Source: an uncultured Bacteroidales bacterium
GTDB taxonomy: Bacteria; Bacteroidota; Bacteroidia; Bacteroidales; Muribaculaceae
Direction of reading: 5' to 3'
DNA: 64,000 nt
Assembly: GCA_947570265.1 (NCBI GenBank)
Contig: CANOUR010000002.1
Coordinates: forward strand, 1-64,000
Shown here: positions 33,129 to 42,124 of the stretch, piece after piece
Numbering within the stretch: the stretch's first letter is position 1
Layout of the letters: every line of letters starts with the position of its first letter
The notes under the pieces: model-generated
What the model saw: the letters and a program-made list of their open reading frames with translations, nothing else
Database searches by the model: none
What the model was told of the DNA's origin: nothing
Translations under genes and position numbers: made by a program

Positions 33129-35246
33129 TCAACGGCGGAAAACGCTGCGCAACTTGAGCCAGAGCGGCGAAGGCGCGGCCTCGAAGTCGGCCGACATGGC
33201 GCGCGACATGGTTTCGAGATCGGGCTCGACACCCGATTGTCCGGGATATATCACAACCAGATTGTTGCGCGAGAAGTAGCGCTGCAGGAATTCAGGAAGG
33301 GCATCCATATCGCTCTCGAACGACAACGATGCCCTGCGGGCAGATATCACGACAAACAGGTCGTCGTCGAGCACATCGGCAGCCATAAGCACAAAATCAT
33401 CCCAACCTTGCATGGCCACATGCTCGGCACGTATGTCCCACTTGTCAGCAAGAAGGATTGAGCGCACATAGAGCCATGTCGCCGAGGCACATCGGAATAT
33501 TATACGGCAACCGAGTTCGGCCGACAATGACGCCAGAGCCTCCACCCACCGGCGGAAACCGGTCTCATACTCAGCTCTCGGGGGCACAGCGACAACTATG
33601 CGCGTAAGCGTGTTGACCGGAATGAAACACCGCGTTATCACAACCATTTTGGGGGTGGACTTCACAAGCTGCTCGATCTTGCTCCCGAAAAACGAATCTA
33701 TGACATTGGCACGGCGGTGCAGACCGATGATGATGTCGGTGATATCGCGCTCGGCGATGGTGTTGAGCACACCGGTGACTATATTGATGTCGTAGCGCTC
33801 AAGCGGCGTGATCACAGCATCGACCGTGGCGGCAGCCTTCTCCGCCACTTCAAGCGAATTGCGCCCTATGGCTCGCGACGCAGGAGTGTTGTCGCTGCGC
33901 ACATGCAGGGCATACAACCTGTTGGCCTTTGACCGGCGACCGCTCATAAGCAATGCCAGATCGACAAGCTGCGGAGCGGTTATCGGGTTGGAAACAGTGA
34001 TGAGTGTGCGCACGGCCGATTGCGCCCCCGACGGCACAACGCCGGATTTATCCTCCTTGAGCTGCATCAGTTTGAGCCTGCGCGATGCACGCTCCGTACC
34101 AAGCGACGACACCGTGCATGTGACCAGAATCATGACAATCGTGCCATTGAGTATCTCCTCGCTGAAAAGCTGCATGCCATAGCCTATGGTCACCACAGCA
34201 AGCGCTACAGCCGTGTGGGCGTTCGACAGCTGATACATCATCGATCTGTCGAGCGACTTCAACCTGAAGACCAACTGTGTGATCCACGCTGCAATCCACT
34301 TCGATGCCATGGCCACAACCGACATCACGGCAGCCACATAAAGCGTTGTCCATCCGCGGGTGACGACTCCGACATTGATCATCATTCCCACCCCGATAAG
34401 AAAGTAGGGAATAAAAATGGCGTTGCCCACAAACTCGAGGCGCGTCATCAGCGGCGAACGCGCCGGCACATAGCGGTTCAGCACCAGCCCGGCAAAAAAT
34501 GCGCCGAACACACCTTCGATGCCAAGCCATTGGGCGACAGCCGCGGCAAGGAACACCATCGAGAGAATGTAGATAAACTGAGCCACACAATCGATATACC
34601 GCTTGAAAAACCATCGCGTCACACGCGGATAGAGGTACACCGTGAGCACACAGAACACCCCGAGATACAGCAGAAGACGCAGCGTACCACCGACGTGGAA
34701 CACACCGTCGCGATACACTCCGGCCACAGCGGCAAGAACTATCAGCGATCCCATCACAGCCACGATCGTGCCCGCGATCGCTATCACCACCGGGGGCGAT
34801 TTCGTCAGTCCGAAACGCGACACGATGGGATAGGCCAGCAATGTGTGGGCTGCGAACATCGACGCAAGAAGCGTAGCTCCGAGCATATCCAGACCGAGAA
34901 ACGCCACACCGGCTCCCATACCGCACAAAAGCGGCAGTATGAACGTGAAAAGTCCGAAAGCCAGCCCTCGCGACATGTTCTTCTTCAAATGATACATGTC
35001 GATCTCGAGACCGGCCAGAAACATCAGGTAGAGGATGCCCACCTGACCGAAGACCTCGAAACTCATATCTCGCGCAAGGATATTGAACCCGTAAGGCCCC
35101 ACTGCCACCCCCGCGAGAATGAGTCCGATCACATAGGGTATCTTGATGCGCTGCAACAGCAACGGCACAACCAATATTATTCCCAGCACAACCAGGAAGA
35201 TTGTCACCGGAGAGGTGACCATGGGTGTCGCGGCAACGCCCGGCAT
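33129..35246 (-). CDS. CPA2-type cation:proton antiporter with tandem universal-stress domains
   Basis: About 12 transmembrane helices occupy roughly residues 10-390. They include the Na/H-exchanger signatures IPYVIGLILAGVAVGPYGF, YLMFLAGLEIDM and GIEGVFGAFFAGLVLNRYVP. The soluble C-terminal 300 residues carry two Usp-like domains (RTLITVSNPITAPQLVDLALLM, then IIIGLHRRANVIDSFFGSKIEQLV; and RIVVAVPPRAEYETGF onward) rather than TrkA-N. It likely exchanges Na+ or K+ for H+. Starts are possible at 35276 (inside asd), 35246 or 35222; 35246 (MPGVAATP) avoids the overlap. It follows asd by 11 bases. Confidence 0.9.
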   Translation of the reverse strand: MPGVAATPMVTSPVTIFLVVLGIILVVPLLLQRIKIPYVIGLILAGVAVGPYGFNILARDMSFEVFGQVGILYLMFLAGLEIDMYHLKKNMSRGLAFGLFTFILPLLCGMGAGVAFLGLDMLGATLLASMFAAHTLLAYPIVSRFGLTKSPPVVIAIAGTIVAVMGSLIVLAAVAGVYRDGVFHVGGTLRLLLYLGVFCVLTVYLYPRVTRWFFKRYIDCVAQFIYILSMVFLAAAVAQWLGIEGVFGAFFAGLVLNRYVPARSPLMTRLEFVGNAIFIPYFLIGVGMMINVGVVTRGWTTLYVAAVMSVVAMASKWIAAWITQLVFRLKSLDRSMMYQLSNAHTAVALAVVTIGYGMQLFSEEILNGTIVMILVTCTVSSLGTERASRRLKLMQLKEDKSGVVPSGAQSAVRTLITVSNPITAPQLVDLALLMSGRRSKANRLYALHVRSDNTPASRAIGRNSLEVAEKAAATVDAVITPLERYDINIVTGVLNTIAERDITDIIIGLHRRANVIDSFFGSKIEQLVKSTPKMVVITRCFIPVNTLTRIVVAVPPRAEYETGFRRWVEALASLSAELGCRIIFRCASATWLYVRSILLADKWDIRAEHVAMQGWDDFVLMAADVLDDDLFVVISARRASLSFESDMDALPEFLQRYFSRNNLVVIYPGQSGVEPDLETMSRAMSADFEAAPSPLWLKLRSVFRR

Positions 35247-35257
35247 ATCAAGACTGA

Positions 35258-36283
35258 TCAGACATTGCCTCGCCAACCGTTGGCGATCATATATTCGGCG
35301 ATCTGGACGGCATTGAGCGCCGCTCCCTTTCTGATCTGGTCAGCGACTATCCAGAATGTGATGCCACAGTCATCAGCTATGTCACCACGCAGACGACCCA
35401 CAAACACCGGATCTTTGTCAGCCGCATCAAGAGGCATCGGATAGACATTTGAAGCAGGGTCATCAACATAAACCACTCCCTCGGCGTTGATGAACGCATC
35501 GCGCACGGCAGCGATGTCAAGCGGACGCTCGGTCTCGACCCATACCGATTCGCTGTGGGCACGCATGACGGGCACACGCACGCAAGTGGCGCTGACACGG
35601 ATGTCAGGCGAATGCATGATCTTGCGGGTCTCGTTATACATCTTCATCTCCTCTTTTGTATAGCCATTGTCCTGAAACACATCTACGTGAGGAATTACGT
35701 TGAACGCCAGCTGATGGGCAAATTTCTCAACCTTGATGTCGCCACCGGTGGCAATGGCACGATGCTGCTGCGCCAACTCATCCATGGCCGACGCACCGGC
35801 TCCGCTCGCAGCCTGGTATGTGGCCACGTGAACTCTGCGTATGGTCGACAGATCATTCACGGGCTTCAGAGCCACCACCATCTGTATGGTGGTGCAGTTG
35901 GGATTGGCTATGATATTGCGCGGAGTATCAAACGCATCCGCTCCATTGACTTCGGGAACAACCAACGGCACATCATCGTCCATGCGGAACGCGCTCGAAT
36001 TGTCGATCATCAAAGCTCCGTGACGCGTGATCAAACCGGCATAACGCTTGCTCGTTGACGCCCCGGCCGACACAAAAGCGATGTCGACACCTTTGAAAGC
36101 ATCGGGCTGCTCTTCGGTGAGCAGCTCGATTGTGATCTCTTTGCCACGGAATGTACATGTGCGGCCGGCACTGCGCTCCGAACCGAAAAGACGCAGTGAT
36201 GTCACCGGAAACGGACGCTCGGAGAGCACTCTCAGAAATTCCTGACCTACGGCGCCGCTCGCGCCAACGATAGCTATGTTCAT
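35258..36283 (-). CDS. asd: aspartate-semialdehyde dehydrogenase
   Basis: Reduces aspartyl phosphate with NADPH to aspartate semialdehyde, the branch point for lysine/diaminopimelate, threonine and methionine. The 341-residue protein starts with the NADP motif [15 protein letters not shown]. It has the active-site cysteine in [14 protein letters not shown] (about residue 130), the [13 protein letters not shown] motif and [10 protein letters not shown] near 237. It supplies the substrate used by Hom in the metY-metX-hom operon 20 kb away. A TAAATTTG box at 36349 lies 65 bases upstream of the ATG. Confidence 0.97.
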   Translation of the reverse strand: MNIAIVGASGAVGQEFLRVLSERPFPVTSLRLFGSERSAGRTCTFRGKEITIELLTEEQPDAFKGVDIAFVSAGASTSKRYAGLITRHGALMIDNSSAFRMDDDVPLVVPEVNGADAFDTPRNIIANPNCTTIQMVVALKPVNDLSTIRRVHVATYQAASGAGASAMDELAQQHRAIATGGDIKVEKFAHQLAFNVIPHVDVFQDNGYTKEEMKMYNETRKIMHSPDIRVSATCVRVPVMRAHSESVWVETERPLDIAAVRDAFINAEGVVYVDDPASNVYPMPLDAADKDPVFVGRLRGDIADDCGITFWIVADQIRKGAALNAVQIAEYMIANGWRGNV

Positions 36284-36325
36284 ATATATCGAGTGTGGTT
36301 GAATTGAATATGGTGTATATGACGA

Positions 36326-36348
36326 CAGGGAGGCTTATGGCCTCCCTG
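36326..36348 (-). terminator. terminator of the acyl-CoA ligase gene
   Basis: CAGGGAGGC and GCCTCCCTG, nine-base perfect arms around TTATG, 26 bases past the stop. The TAAATTTG box of asd (36349-36356) abuts it, so terminator and promoter are merged. Confidence 0.75.
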
Positions 36349-36356
36349 CAAATTTA
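36349..36356 (-). promoter_or_regulatory. -7 box of asd
   Basis: Minus strand TAAATTTG, 65 bases upstream of the asd ATG; no clear -33 at 19-21 bp. Confidence 0.45.
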
Positions 36357-36374
36357 CGAAATCTTTGCAAATTG

Positions 36375-38177
36375 TCAGGCGTACATAGCCTCAATTTCGT
36401 CGGCATAACGGCTGGCAATGACCGGACGCCTTATCTTGAGGGTGTTCGTAAGCTCTCCGGCCTCCATCGTAAACTCACGCGGCAGCAATGTGAACTTCTT
36501 TATTTTCTCAAAGCCGGCCAAACCTTGCTGAAGAGTCTCTATACGCTGCTCTATGAGCGATCGTATATCGGCATTTTTCACCAGATCCTCTACCGAACGA
36601 TAATGTATCTGCTTCTTGCGGGCATATTCCTTTATGGCCTCGAATGCAGGTATGATTATGGCTGTGACATACTTGCGCTGATCGCCAATCACCGCCACCT
36701 GCTCGATATATTTGTCCTGGCCAAGACGGCTCTCTATCGCCTGCGGGGCGATATACTTGCCATTTGAAGTCTTGAAAAGATCCTTTATCCTCTCTGTCAA
36801 TATCAGAGCGCCTGTGCCGTCTATGCGCCCCGCATCACCCGTGCGGAACCACCCATCCTCGGTAAAAGCTTCGGCCGTGGCATCGGGCTTGTTGTAATAG
36901 CCACGCATGACAGTCGGCCCTTTCACGAGTATCTCGTCAGATTCTCCGATCTTGACCTGCACCCGGGGCATGGTAGTGCCCACCGAACCTATCTCATAGT
37001 CTTTCGATGGATAGCACGTGACCGTAGCCGTGGTCTCTGAGAGTCCATAGCCTATCACCACCGGAATGCCGCATGATATCAAAAACTCTGTGATCACAGG
37101 CGACAATGGCGCTCCGGCCGTAGGAAAGAGATTGCCCCTGTCAATGCCCACCGCACGCCGCAAGGTCGAGAATATGCGGCGATCGTAGAACCGATATTGC
37201 ATCTCGAGCAGACGGGGCACTTTCTTACCAAGACGGACATAACCGACATTGCGCCTGCGACCCACCTTTATAGCCCGCGACACTATGGTGCGCTGAAGCC
37301 AGCTCATCGATGCGATCTTCTCCTGCACACCCGTATAGACCTTTTCCCAGAACCGTGGCACCGAACACATGCACGTAGGGCGCACCTCCTTGAGTGTGTC
37401 CTGAATGACACGCGGATCGAGATTGATCCACACGCGCATCGACATATACAGGCAAAAATATGTCCACGCCTTTTCAAATATATGGCTCATCGGAAGGAAC
37501 GACACCGACGTGTCCCGGTCGCTCAGCATGGTCAGACGCTCACGATGTATGGCCATGGCGGCATCAAAACAGCTATGGGGCAAAACAGCGCCCTTCGGCT
37601 CTCCCGTAGTGCCCGACGTGTATATCAGCGTGGCTATATCGTCAGGTCGGGCTGCTGCACGGCGTGCATCCACCTCGGCATGACATTCGGCGCTTGCCGT
37701 CCGGCCAAGTTCGATAAAGCGGCCGAATGTTAGCGATTCGGTGTCGCCTTGCTTGCGCTCCACATCGTCAAAGACGACTATCTGCCGCAGTGATTTACAC
37801 TGTTTCTTGGCCTCAAGCGCAATCTCATATTGCGCCTCATTACCGACAAACAGCAGACCGGCGTCTGTGTCGTTGAGTATATAAACCAACTGCTCAAGCG
37901 ACGATGTGGAATAAACCGACACCGGAACTGCACGGTTGGCATATGCGGCAAAATCTACTGTCAGACATTCGGGACGGTTGGCCGAAAACACGGCCACCAT
38001 CTGCTGAGGCTTGAGCGATAGAATCTCCATGGCACATGCCGCGGTCTGAACGTCGGCCTCAAACTGACCCCACATTACGGGTTGCCATTTTCCATCGGCC
38101 GTCCGGCTGAAAAAGGCCTCGCGATCGGGGTGATTTACCGCCTGCTTGCCGACAAGATTGGTGAGTATGTTGGGCAT
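36375..38177 (-). CDS. long-chain fatty acid--CoA ligase (AMP-forming)
   Basis: Activates fatty acids to acyl-CoA through an acyl-adenylate; membrane-associated cytoplasmic enzyme of the ANL superfamily, 600 residues as usual for Bacteroidales FadD-type enzymes. AMP-binding motif IYTSGTTGEPKG lies near 185, VIGYGLSETTATVTCYP is the acyl/ATP motif, GDAGRIDGTG the adenylate-binding Asp, and RIKDLFKTSNGKYIAP includes the late catalytic Lys region. The frame opens at 38252, but ATG 38177 (MPNILTNLVGKQ) fits the family and lies 29 bases after a TACCTTTG box. Three phased GTTAAC sites occur farther upstream. A hairpin terminator is 26 bases past the stop. Confidence 0.92.
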   Translation of the reverse strand: MPNILTNLVGKQAVNHPDREAFFSRTADGKWQPVMWGQFEADVQTAACAMEILSLKPQQMVAVFSANRPECLTVDFAAYANRAVPVSVYSTSSLEQLVYILNDTDAGLLFVGNEAQYEIALEAKKQCKSLRQIVVFDDVERKQGDTESLTFGRFIELGRTASAECHAEVDARRAAARPDDIATLIYTSGTTGEPKGAVLPHSCFDAAMAIHRERLTMLSDRDTSVSFLPMSHIFEKAWTYFCLYMSMRVWINLDPRVIQDTLKEVRPTCMCSVPRFWEKVYTGVQEKIASMSWLQRTIVSRAIKVGRRRNVGYVRLGKKVPRLLEMQYRFYDRRIFSTLRRAVGIDRGNLFPTAGAPLSPVITEFLISCGIPVVIGYGLSETTATVTCYPSKDYEIGSVGTTMPRVQVKIGESDEILVKGPTVMRGYYNKPDATAEAFTEDGWFRTGDAGRIDGTGALILTERIKDLFKTSNGKYIAPQAIESRLGQDKYIEQVAVIGDQRKYVTAIIIPAFEAIKEYARKKQIHYRSVEDLVKNADIRSLIEQRIETLQQGLAGFEKIKKFTLLPREFTMEAGELTNTLKIRRPVIASRYADEIEAMYA

Positions 38178-38206
38178 AATCAATCTCGTTTCGTGAACGA
38201 ATGGCA

Positions 38207-38214
38207 CAAAGGTA
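38207..38214 (-). promoter_or_regulatory. -7 box of the acyl-CoA ligase gene
   Basis: Minus strand TACCTTTG, 29 bases before the ATG at 38177; supports that start over 38252. Confidence 0.5.
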
Positions 38215-38264
38215 GTACCATTATAGACATTTATAACAGCCGGCGCAGCCAAAACTGACGTGGC

Positions 38265-38311
38265 GTTAACATCCTTTTCCGACGAGACGACAATCGTTAA
38301 CGTTGGTTAAC
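38265..38311. repeat. three phased GTTAAC sites
   Basis: GTTAAC at 38265-38270, 38296-38301 and 38306-38311, offsets 31 and 10 bp (about three turns and one turn of DNA). They lie upstream of the acyl-CoA ligase promoter box and look like a multi-site operator. Confidence 0.5.
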
Positions 38312-38330
38312 ATTTTGCACACAATAGGCC

Positions 38331-38352
38331 ATGTGCGTGCATTTACGCACAT
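38331..38352 (-). terminator. hairpin after fbp
   Basis: ATGTGCGT and ACGCACAT, perfect eight-base arms around a six-base loop, 32 bases beyond the fbp stop on the minus strand. Confidence 0.6.
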
Positions 38353-38384
38353 ATTACGCTGTTTTTATGGATATTACACTGGCA

Positions 38385-40412
38385 TCAGGAGCGTGATGGC
38401 GTACGTTCCTTGATCGTGCCGTGTCGATAAGCCCATAAGAGATCGCGTAGCTCGTCGATCTGTGCCTGTAACTCGATACCCTTGTCGGTGTCGCGCACCC
38501 TGACACGATTCTGGCTAAGCTCGACAAGTTGTATCGTCGACTTGATATCGAGTCCGCGCAATATGGCATCCTCCGTAGACGAAAACGGCTCATGCTGCAC
38601 AAGCTGAAAACCTCGGGAATGGTAAACGAGGGTATAGCCCGCGATTCCGGTCGTGTGGTGATAAGCCTTGGCAAATCCGCCGTCAATCACCATCAGCTTG
38701 CCATTGGCTCGCACAGGCTGCTCTCCCTTGCCCACCTTCACGGGCACATGACCGTTGATGACGTGCCTGTGCTCACCTTTGACATCGAAAGCGTCGAGTA
38801 TCGAATCGATCACATGCTCGTCGTCACGCAACACATAGTAATGACCCTTGCGCTCCTCGTGTGTTGACTTATCCGCTATGAAATAGCGCTCGAACGTGGT
38901 CATGGCATGCTTGTCGAAAAGAGGTGAATCCGGGCCACACCACAGATACCAATAATAATCTATGGCATAACGTCTCACATCGTCGGGTGTGTCGCGCGTA
39001 AACGCAGCGCGCATCAGCAGCCCGATATTGTGGAGCAACTCACGGCCTTTGAATTTAGTGCCCATCAGGTCTATCTCCTTGAGCGATCCGTCGGCATTGA
39101 GAGGCATCGATGCATGGAACATCAGATTGCCATTGACTATCGAATACATGCAGCCGTGTGAAAAGAACACATTTATGTGACGACGCAGCTTGTCGCTGAC
39201 CATGAACGAATGATGCAGCTTGTCGACAAGCTGCCGTTCCTCAGGCGTGAGCCGGAACGGATCAGCCGGATCGACTGTCGGCAACACACTGTCACGCATC
39301 GGATAGGTCTTCCCTTCGAGCACCACCGTAGTGCGGTCGTCACTAACCGCCCCCAGCAGCTTGCGCGACGACATGCCCCACTCGGGGTGAGCGTCGATCA
39401 TCTGTCCCTCGAGCTTGAACTGTATTATCGCTATCGCCTTGTGCATCTTGGCAAGAAGCGAGCGGCTCTTGGGATTATCGGCCGGATCATCCTTGTCGAG
39501 CTTGGGATCAAAGACCTCGCAGGGATCGTCGGCATACGTTTCCATTGCAAATGTCGCCAACGGAACGAGATTGATGCCGTAACCATCCTCGAGAGTGGCC
39601 ATATTGCCATATCGCAATGCTATTCGCAACACATTGGCGATGCAGCAGTCATTGCCAGCGGCAGCACCCATCCACAGCGCGTCATGGTTGCCCCACTGTA
39701 TGTCGAAATTCTCATATTCGAGCAACGTGTCCATGATTATATGCGCCCCTGCCCCACGGTCATATATGTCGCCGAGTATGTGGAGCTGGTCTATGCTCAT
39801 GCGCTGTATGACATTGCTGATAGCGATTATGAACTCATCGGCCTGGCCGGTGGATATGATCGTCTCGACAATGCGGTTGTAGTAAGGCTGCTTGCTTTCG
39901 CCCGACGGAGCCTCGTGCAGCAACTCCTCGATAATGTAGGCAAACTCCTTTGGCAGAGCCTTGCGCACTTTCGAGCGGGTATATTTCGACGACACCGACT
40001 GGAGCACCTTCACAAGCCGATGCAGCGTGATATTGTAGAAATCCTCGAGATTGTCCTCCTCCGCACGCAGATACTCGAGTTTCTGCTCGGGATAATATAT
40101 CAACGAACATAGCGACGTGATCTCGCTGTCGCGCATGGTGTTGCCATATATCTCACGCACTTTGCGCTTGATATTGCCCGAGGCGTTTTTCAGAATATGG
40201 CGAAACGCCTCATGCTCGCCATGCAGATCTGCGATATAGTGCTCCGTGCCTTTCGGCAGGTTGAGGATCGCCTCGAGATTGATAATTTCGGTGGAAGCTG
40301 CGCTCACCGAACCGAAATCACGTGAAAGAAGCTCAAGCACCCGGTGATCGCTACCTGAATGTCGGGCGGCGGGAACTGCAGGCAGCGCGGGCATGGTTAT
40401 ATCCTTTGTCAT
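38385..40412 (-). CDS. fbp: class III fructose-1,6-bisphosphatase
   Basis: Hydrolyses fructose-1,6-bisphosphate to fructose-6-phosphate in gluconeogenesis. The protein belongs to the large class III (Bacillus-type) enzymes of about 640-680 residues: 675 with the chosen start. Calcineurin-type metallophosphatase motifs are visible as YIADLHGEHEAF, ILGDIYDRGAGAH and WGNHDALWMGAA, with FSHGCMYSIVNGNLMFHASMP and HVINGHVPVKVG downstream. The frame extends to 40523 without need; a TATGTTTG box at 40436-40443 favours the ATG at 40412. It lies downstream of fba on the same strand but is separated by a hairpin and its own promoter-like box. Confidence 0.93.
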   Translation of the reverse strand: MTKDITMPALPAVPAARHSGSDHRVLELLSRDFGSVSAASTEIINLEAILNLPKGTEHYIADLHGEHEAFRHILKNASGNIKRKVREIYGNTMRDSEITSLCSLIYYPEQKLEYLRAEEDNLEDFYNITLHRLVKVLQSVSSKYTRSKVRKALPKEFAYIIEELLHEAPSGESKQPYYNRIVETIISTGQADEFIIAISNVIQRMSIDQLHILGDIYDRGAGAHIIMDTLLEYENFDIQWGNHDALWMGAAAGNDCCIANVLRIALRYGNMATLEDGYGINLVPLATFAMETYADDPCEVFDPKLDKDDPADNPKSRSLLAKMHKAIAIIQFKLEGQMIDAHPEWGMSSRKLLGAVSDDRTTVVLEGKTYPMRDSVLPTVDPADPFRLTPEERQLVDKLHHSFMVSDKLRRHINVFFSHGCMYSIVNGNLMFHASMPLNADGSLKEIDLMGTKFKGRELLHNIGLLMRAAFTRDTPDDVRRYAIDYYWYLWCGPDSPLFDKHAMTTFERYFIADKSTHEERKGHYYVLRDDEHVIDSILDAFDVKGEHRHVINGHVPVKVGKGEQPVRANGKLMVIDGGFAKAYHHTTGIAGYTLVYHSRGFQLVQHEPFSSTEDAILRGLDIKSTIQLVELSQNRVRVRDTDKGIELQAQIDELRDLLWAYRHGTIKERTPSRS

Positions 40413-40435
40413 GCGTTTGTTATAAGAGAATACTG

Positions 40436-40443
40436 CAAACATA
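40436..40443 (-). promoter_or_regulatory. -7 box of fbp
   Basis: Minus strand TATGTTTG, 23 bases before the chosen fbp ATG at 40412; -33 element not evident. Confidence 0.5.
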
Positions 40444-40520
40444 ACACTTTTTTGTGTAATATTGTCCATACCCTCGGTTATTATTCCTCCACTGTTCAAA
40501 ATGATCCGACAAGTGACATG

Positions 40521-40552
40521 CAAGGCTGCCCGCGCAACTGCGGACAGCCTTG
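40521..40552 (-). terminator. terminator of fba
   Basis: CAAGGCTG pairs with CAGCCTTG, a C/A mismatch, then CCGC with GCGG; 26 bases beyond the fba stop. It separates fba from fbp. Confidence 0.75.
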
Positions 40553-40578
40553 TCTATGAGTGGGAGACTACTCGTGAA

Positions 40579-41577
40579 TTATTCAGCTTTTCCGTCGCTG
40601 CCGAGTACGTTGGTGATCTTGTGGATATAGAGACGCTCCATCTCGTCACGTGCCGGGCCGAGATATTTGCGGGGGTCAAACTCAGCAGGCTTTGTGGCCA
40701 ACACCTCGCGGACAGCGGCTGTCATTGCCAGACGGCTGTCAGAGTCGATGTTGATCTTGCACACAGCGCTCTTGGCTGCCTTGCGGAGCTCTTCCTCGGG
40801 AATGCCGATGGCATTGGGAAGCTTGCCTCCGTATTTGTTGATCGTGTCGACATATTCCTGAGGCACCGAGCTCGAGCCGTGGAGTACGATCGGGAATCCG
40901 GGAAGTTTCTCCATCACGGCATCAAGCACATTGAATGCCAACGGCGGCGGAACAAGGCGACCATTGGCATCGCGGGTACACTGCTCGGGGGTGAACTTAT
41001 ACGCTCCATGGCTTGTGCCGATTGAAATGGCAAGGCTGTCGCAACCTGTGCGTGTAGCGAAGTCGATAACCTCCTCGGGATCGGTGTAGGTGTGGTGGTC
41101 GCTCGACACCTCATCCTCTACACCGGCAAGCACTCCGAGCTCGCCCTCAACGGTCACGTCATACTGATGGGCAAAATCCACAACTTTCTTTGTCAATGCC
41201 ACATTCTCCTCATAGGGAAGATGCGAGCCATCGATCATGACGCTCGAAAAACCATTTTCTATGCAATCCTTGCACAGCTCAAACGAATCACCATGGTCGA
41301 GGTGAAGTACAATCTGGGGATGCTCCCATCCGAGCTCCTTGGCATAAGCTACCGCACCCTGTGCCATATAGCGCAGAAGCGTAGGGTTGGCATAGTTGCG
41401 AGCGCCCTTGCTCACCTGAAGTATGACAGGAGATTTCTCTGTGGCAGCGGCCTTGATGATGGCCTGAAGCTGCTCCATATTGTTGAAGTTGAAGGCAGGG
41501 ACGGCATATCCTCCCTTGATTGCCTTGGCAAACATCTCTCGGGTGTTGACAAGACCCAGATCCTTATAATTTACCAT
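40579..41577 (-). CDS. fba: class II fructose-1,6-bisphosphate aldolase
   Basis: Zinc-dependent aldolase that interconverts fructose-1,6-bisphosphate with glyceraldehyde-3-phosphate and dihydroxyacetone phosphate. The 332-residue protein contains LHLDHGDS (zinc His and catalytic Asp, about residue 92), FSSVMIDGSHLPYEEN, VEGELGVLAGVED, GTSHGAYKF and VLHGSSSVP with the second zinc ligands, all diagnostic of class II. Its promoter is one of the clearest in the window (GTTG, 20 bp, TAATTTTG), placing the transcript start about 55 bases before the ATG. A hairpin terminator stands 27 bases after the stop, before fbp. Confidence 0.97.
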   Translation of the reverse strand: MVNYKDLGLVNTREMFAKAIKGGYAVPAFNFNNMEQLQAIIKAAATEKSPVILQVSKGARNYANPTLLRYMAQGAVAYAKELGWEHPQIVLHLDHGDSFELCKDCIENGFSSVMIDGSHLPYEENVALTKKVVDFAHQYDVTVEGELGVLAGVEDEVSSDHHTYTDPEEVIDFATRTGCDSLAISIGTSHGAYKFTPEQCTRDANGRLVPPPLAFNVLDAVMEKLPGFPIVLHGSSSVPQEYVDTINKYGGKLPNAIGIPEEELRKAAKSAVCKINIDSDSRLAMTAAVREVLATKPAEFDPRKYLGPARDEMERLYIHKITNVLGSDGKAE

Positions 41578-41631
41578 TTTGAAAACTTTTAATTGACGAT
41601 TAATTACTCTGTATGTTCATTGATACGTTTG

Positions 41632-41663
41632 CAAAATTACTAATTTTGCTTGTGACGACCAAC
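41632..41663 (-). promoter_or_regulatory. fba promoter
   Basis: Minus strand GTTG (41663-41660), 20 bp, TAATTTTG (41639-41632). The -7 box is one half of a perfect 19-bp palindrome (41631-41649). Confidence 0.75.
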
Positions 41664-41724
41664 TTTCAATGTTTGAGAGCCTGAAGTTATCTCTACTTTT
41701 TCAATTTGGCAAGGCCAGAATAAG

Positions 41725-41774
41725 CTGCGGGAGCTTCGACACCCGCATTCACTCGGACTGTCGCTCTCCCGCAG
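41725..41774 (-). other. long two-part hairpin after hpf
   Basis: CTGCGGGAG (41725-41733) pairs with CTCCCGCAG (41766-41774), and inside it CGACA/TGTCG add five more pairs after a small internal loop. On the minus strand it lies 38 bases past the hpf stop without a T run. It is either a terminator or a structured RNA; an alternative GCGGG/CCCGC pairing is possible. Confidence 0.6.
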
Positions 41775-41812
41775 AGATCTGATCTTCGTTGCGATTTCAA
41801 ATGCTTGCAGCC

Positions 41813-42106
41813 TCAACACTTGTTCTTGATCCTCTCAAGCTGTGTACCGAGTGCTTCGAGAGCCACATCGACTGCCTCCTCGAAAGTATCGGCGGTCTTG
41901 TCGGCGACCGCATCAGGAGCACCGGGAACAGTGAGGGTAATGATGACCTGTTTGTTGTTGGCAGTCTCAGGCTTGACCACACGCAGACTCACATCAGCAG
42001 TCATGACCATAGGATAGCGATGTTCGAGTTTTGCCACTTTTTTGGTTATGAACGCGTTGAGCTTTTCTGTAGCTTCAAAATGGATTGCATTGATTGTAAG
42101 ATCCAT
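41813..42106 (-). CDS. hpf: ribosome hibernation-promoting factor, short form
   Basis: A 97-residue HPF/YfiA-type protein that binds the 30S decoding region and inactivates ribosomes in stationary phase. The family pattern MDLTINAIHFEATEKLNAFITKKVAKLEHRYP and the C-terminal DTFEEAVDVALEALGTQLERIKNK are clear. It lacks the long-form C-terminal dimerisation domain. It lies 18 bases after the tyrosine recombinase gene in the same operon, an arrangement I know from other Bacteroidales. A 14-bp bipartite hairpin follows 38 bases past its stop. Confidence 0.94.
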   Translation of the reverse strand: MDLTINAIHFEATEKLNAFITKKVAKLEHRYPMVMTADVSLRVVKPETANNKQVIITLTVPGAPDAVADKTADTFEEAVDVALEALGTQLERIKNKC

Positions 42107-42124
42107 AAGGTCCTCCTTTCTTTA

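Noticed and set aside
34020..35444. 474-residue frame on the plus strand antisense to the antiporter gene
   Set aside because: His/Arg-rich low-complexity translation typical of a shadow of a high-GC coding strand; the opposite strand has an intact antiporter with clear motifs.
36326..36348. Hairpin as a 5' leader element of asd
   Set aside because: The asd -7 box directly abuts it, so the asd transcript would start inside the hairpin; it fits better as the terminator of the acyl-CoA ligase gene.
39177..40112. 311-residue plus-strand frame antisense to fbp
   Set aside because: No family features; fbp is conserved across the same bases.
41725..41774. Possible tRNA or tRNA remnant in the hpf-fba gap
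   Set aside because: Outer and inner stems resemble acceptor and T arms only superficially; there is no D arm, anticodon arm or correct spacing.
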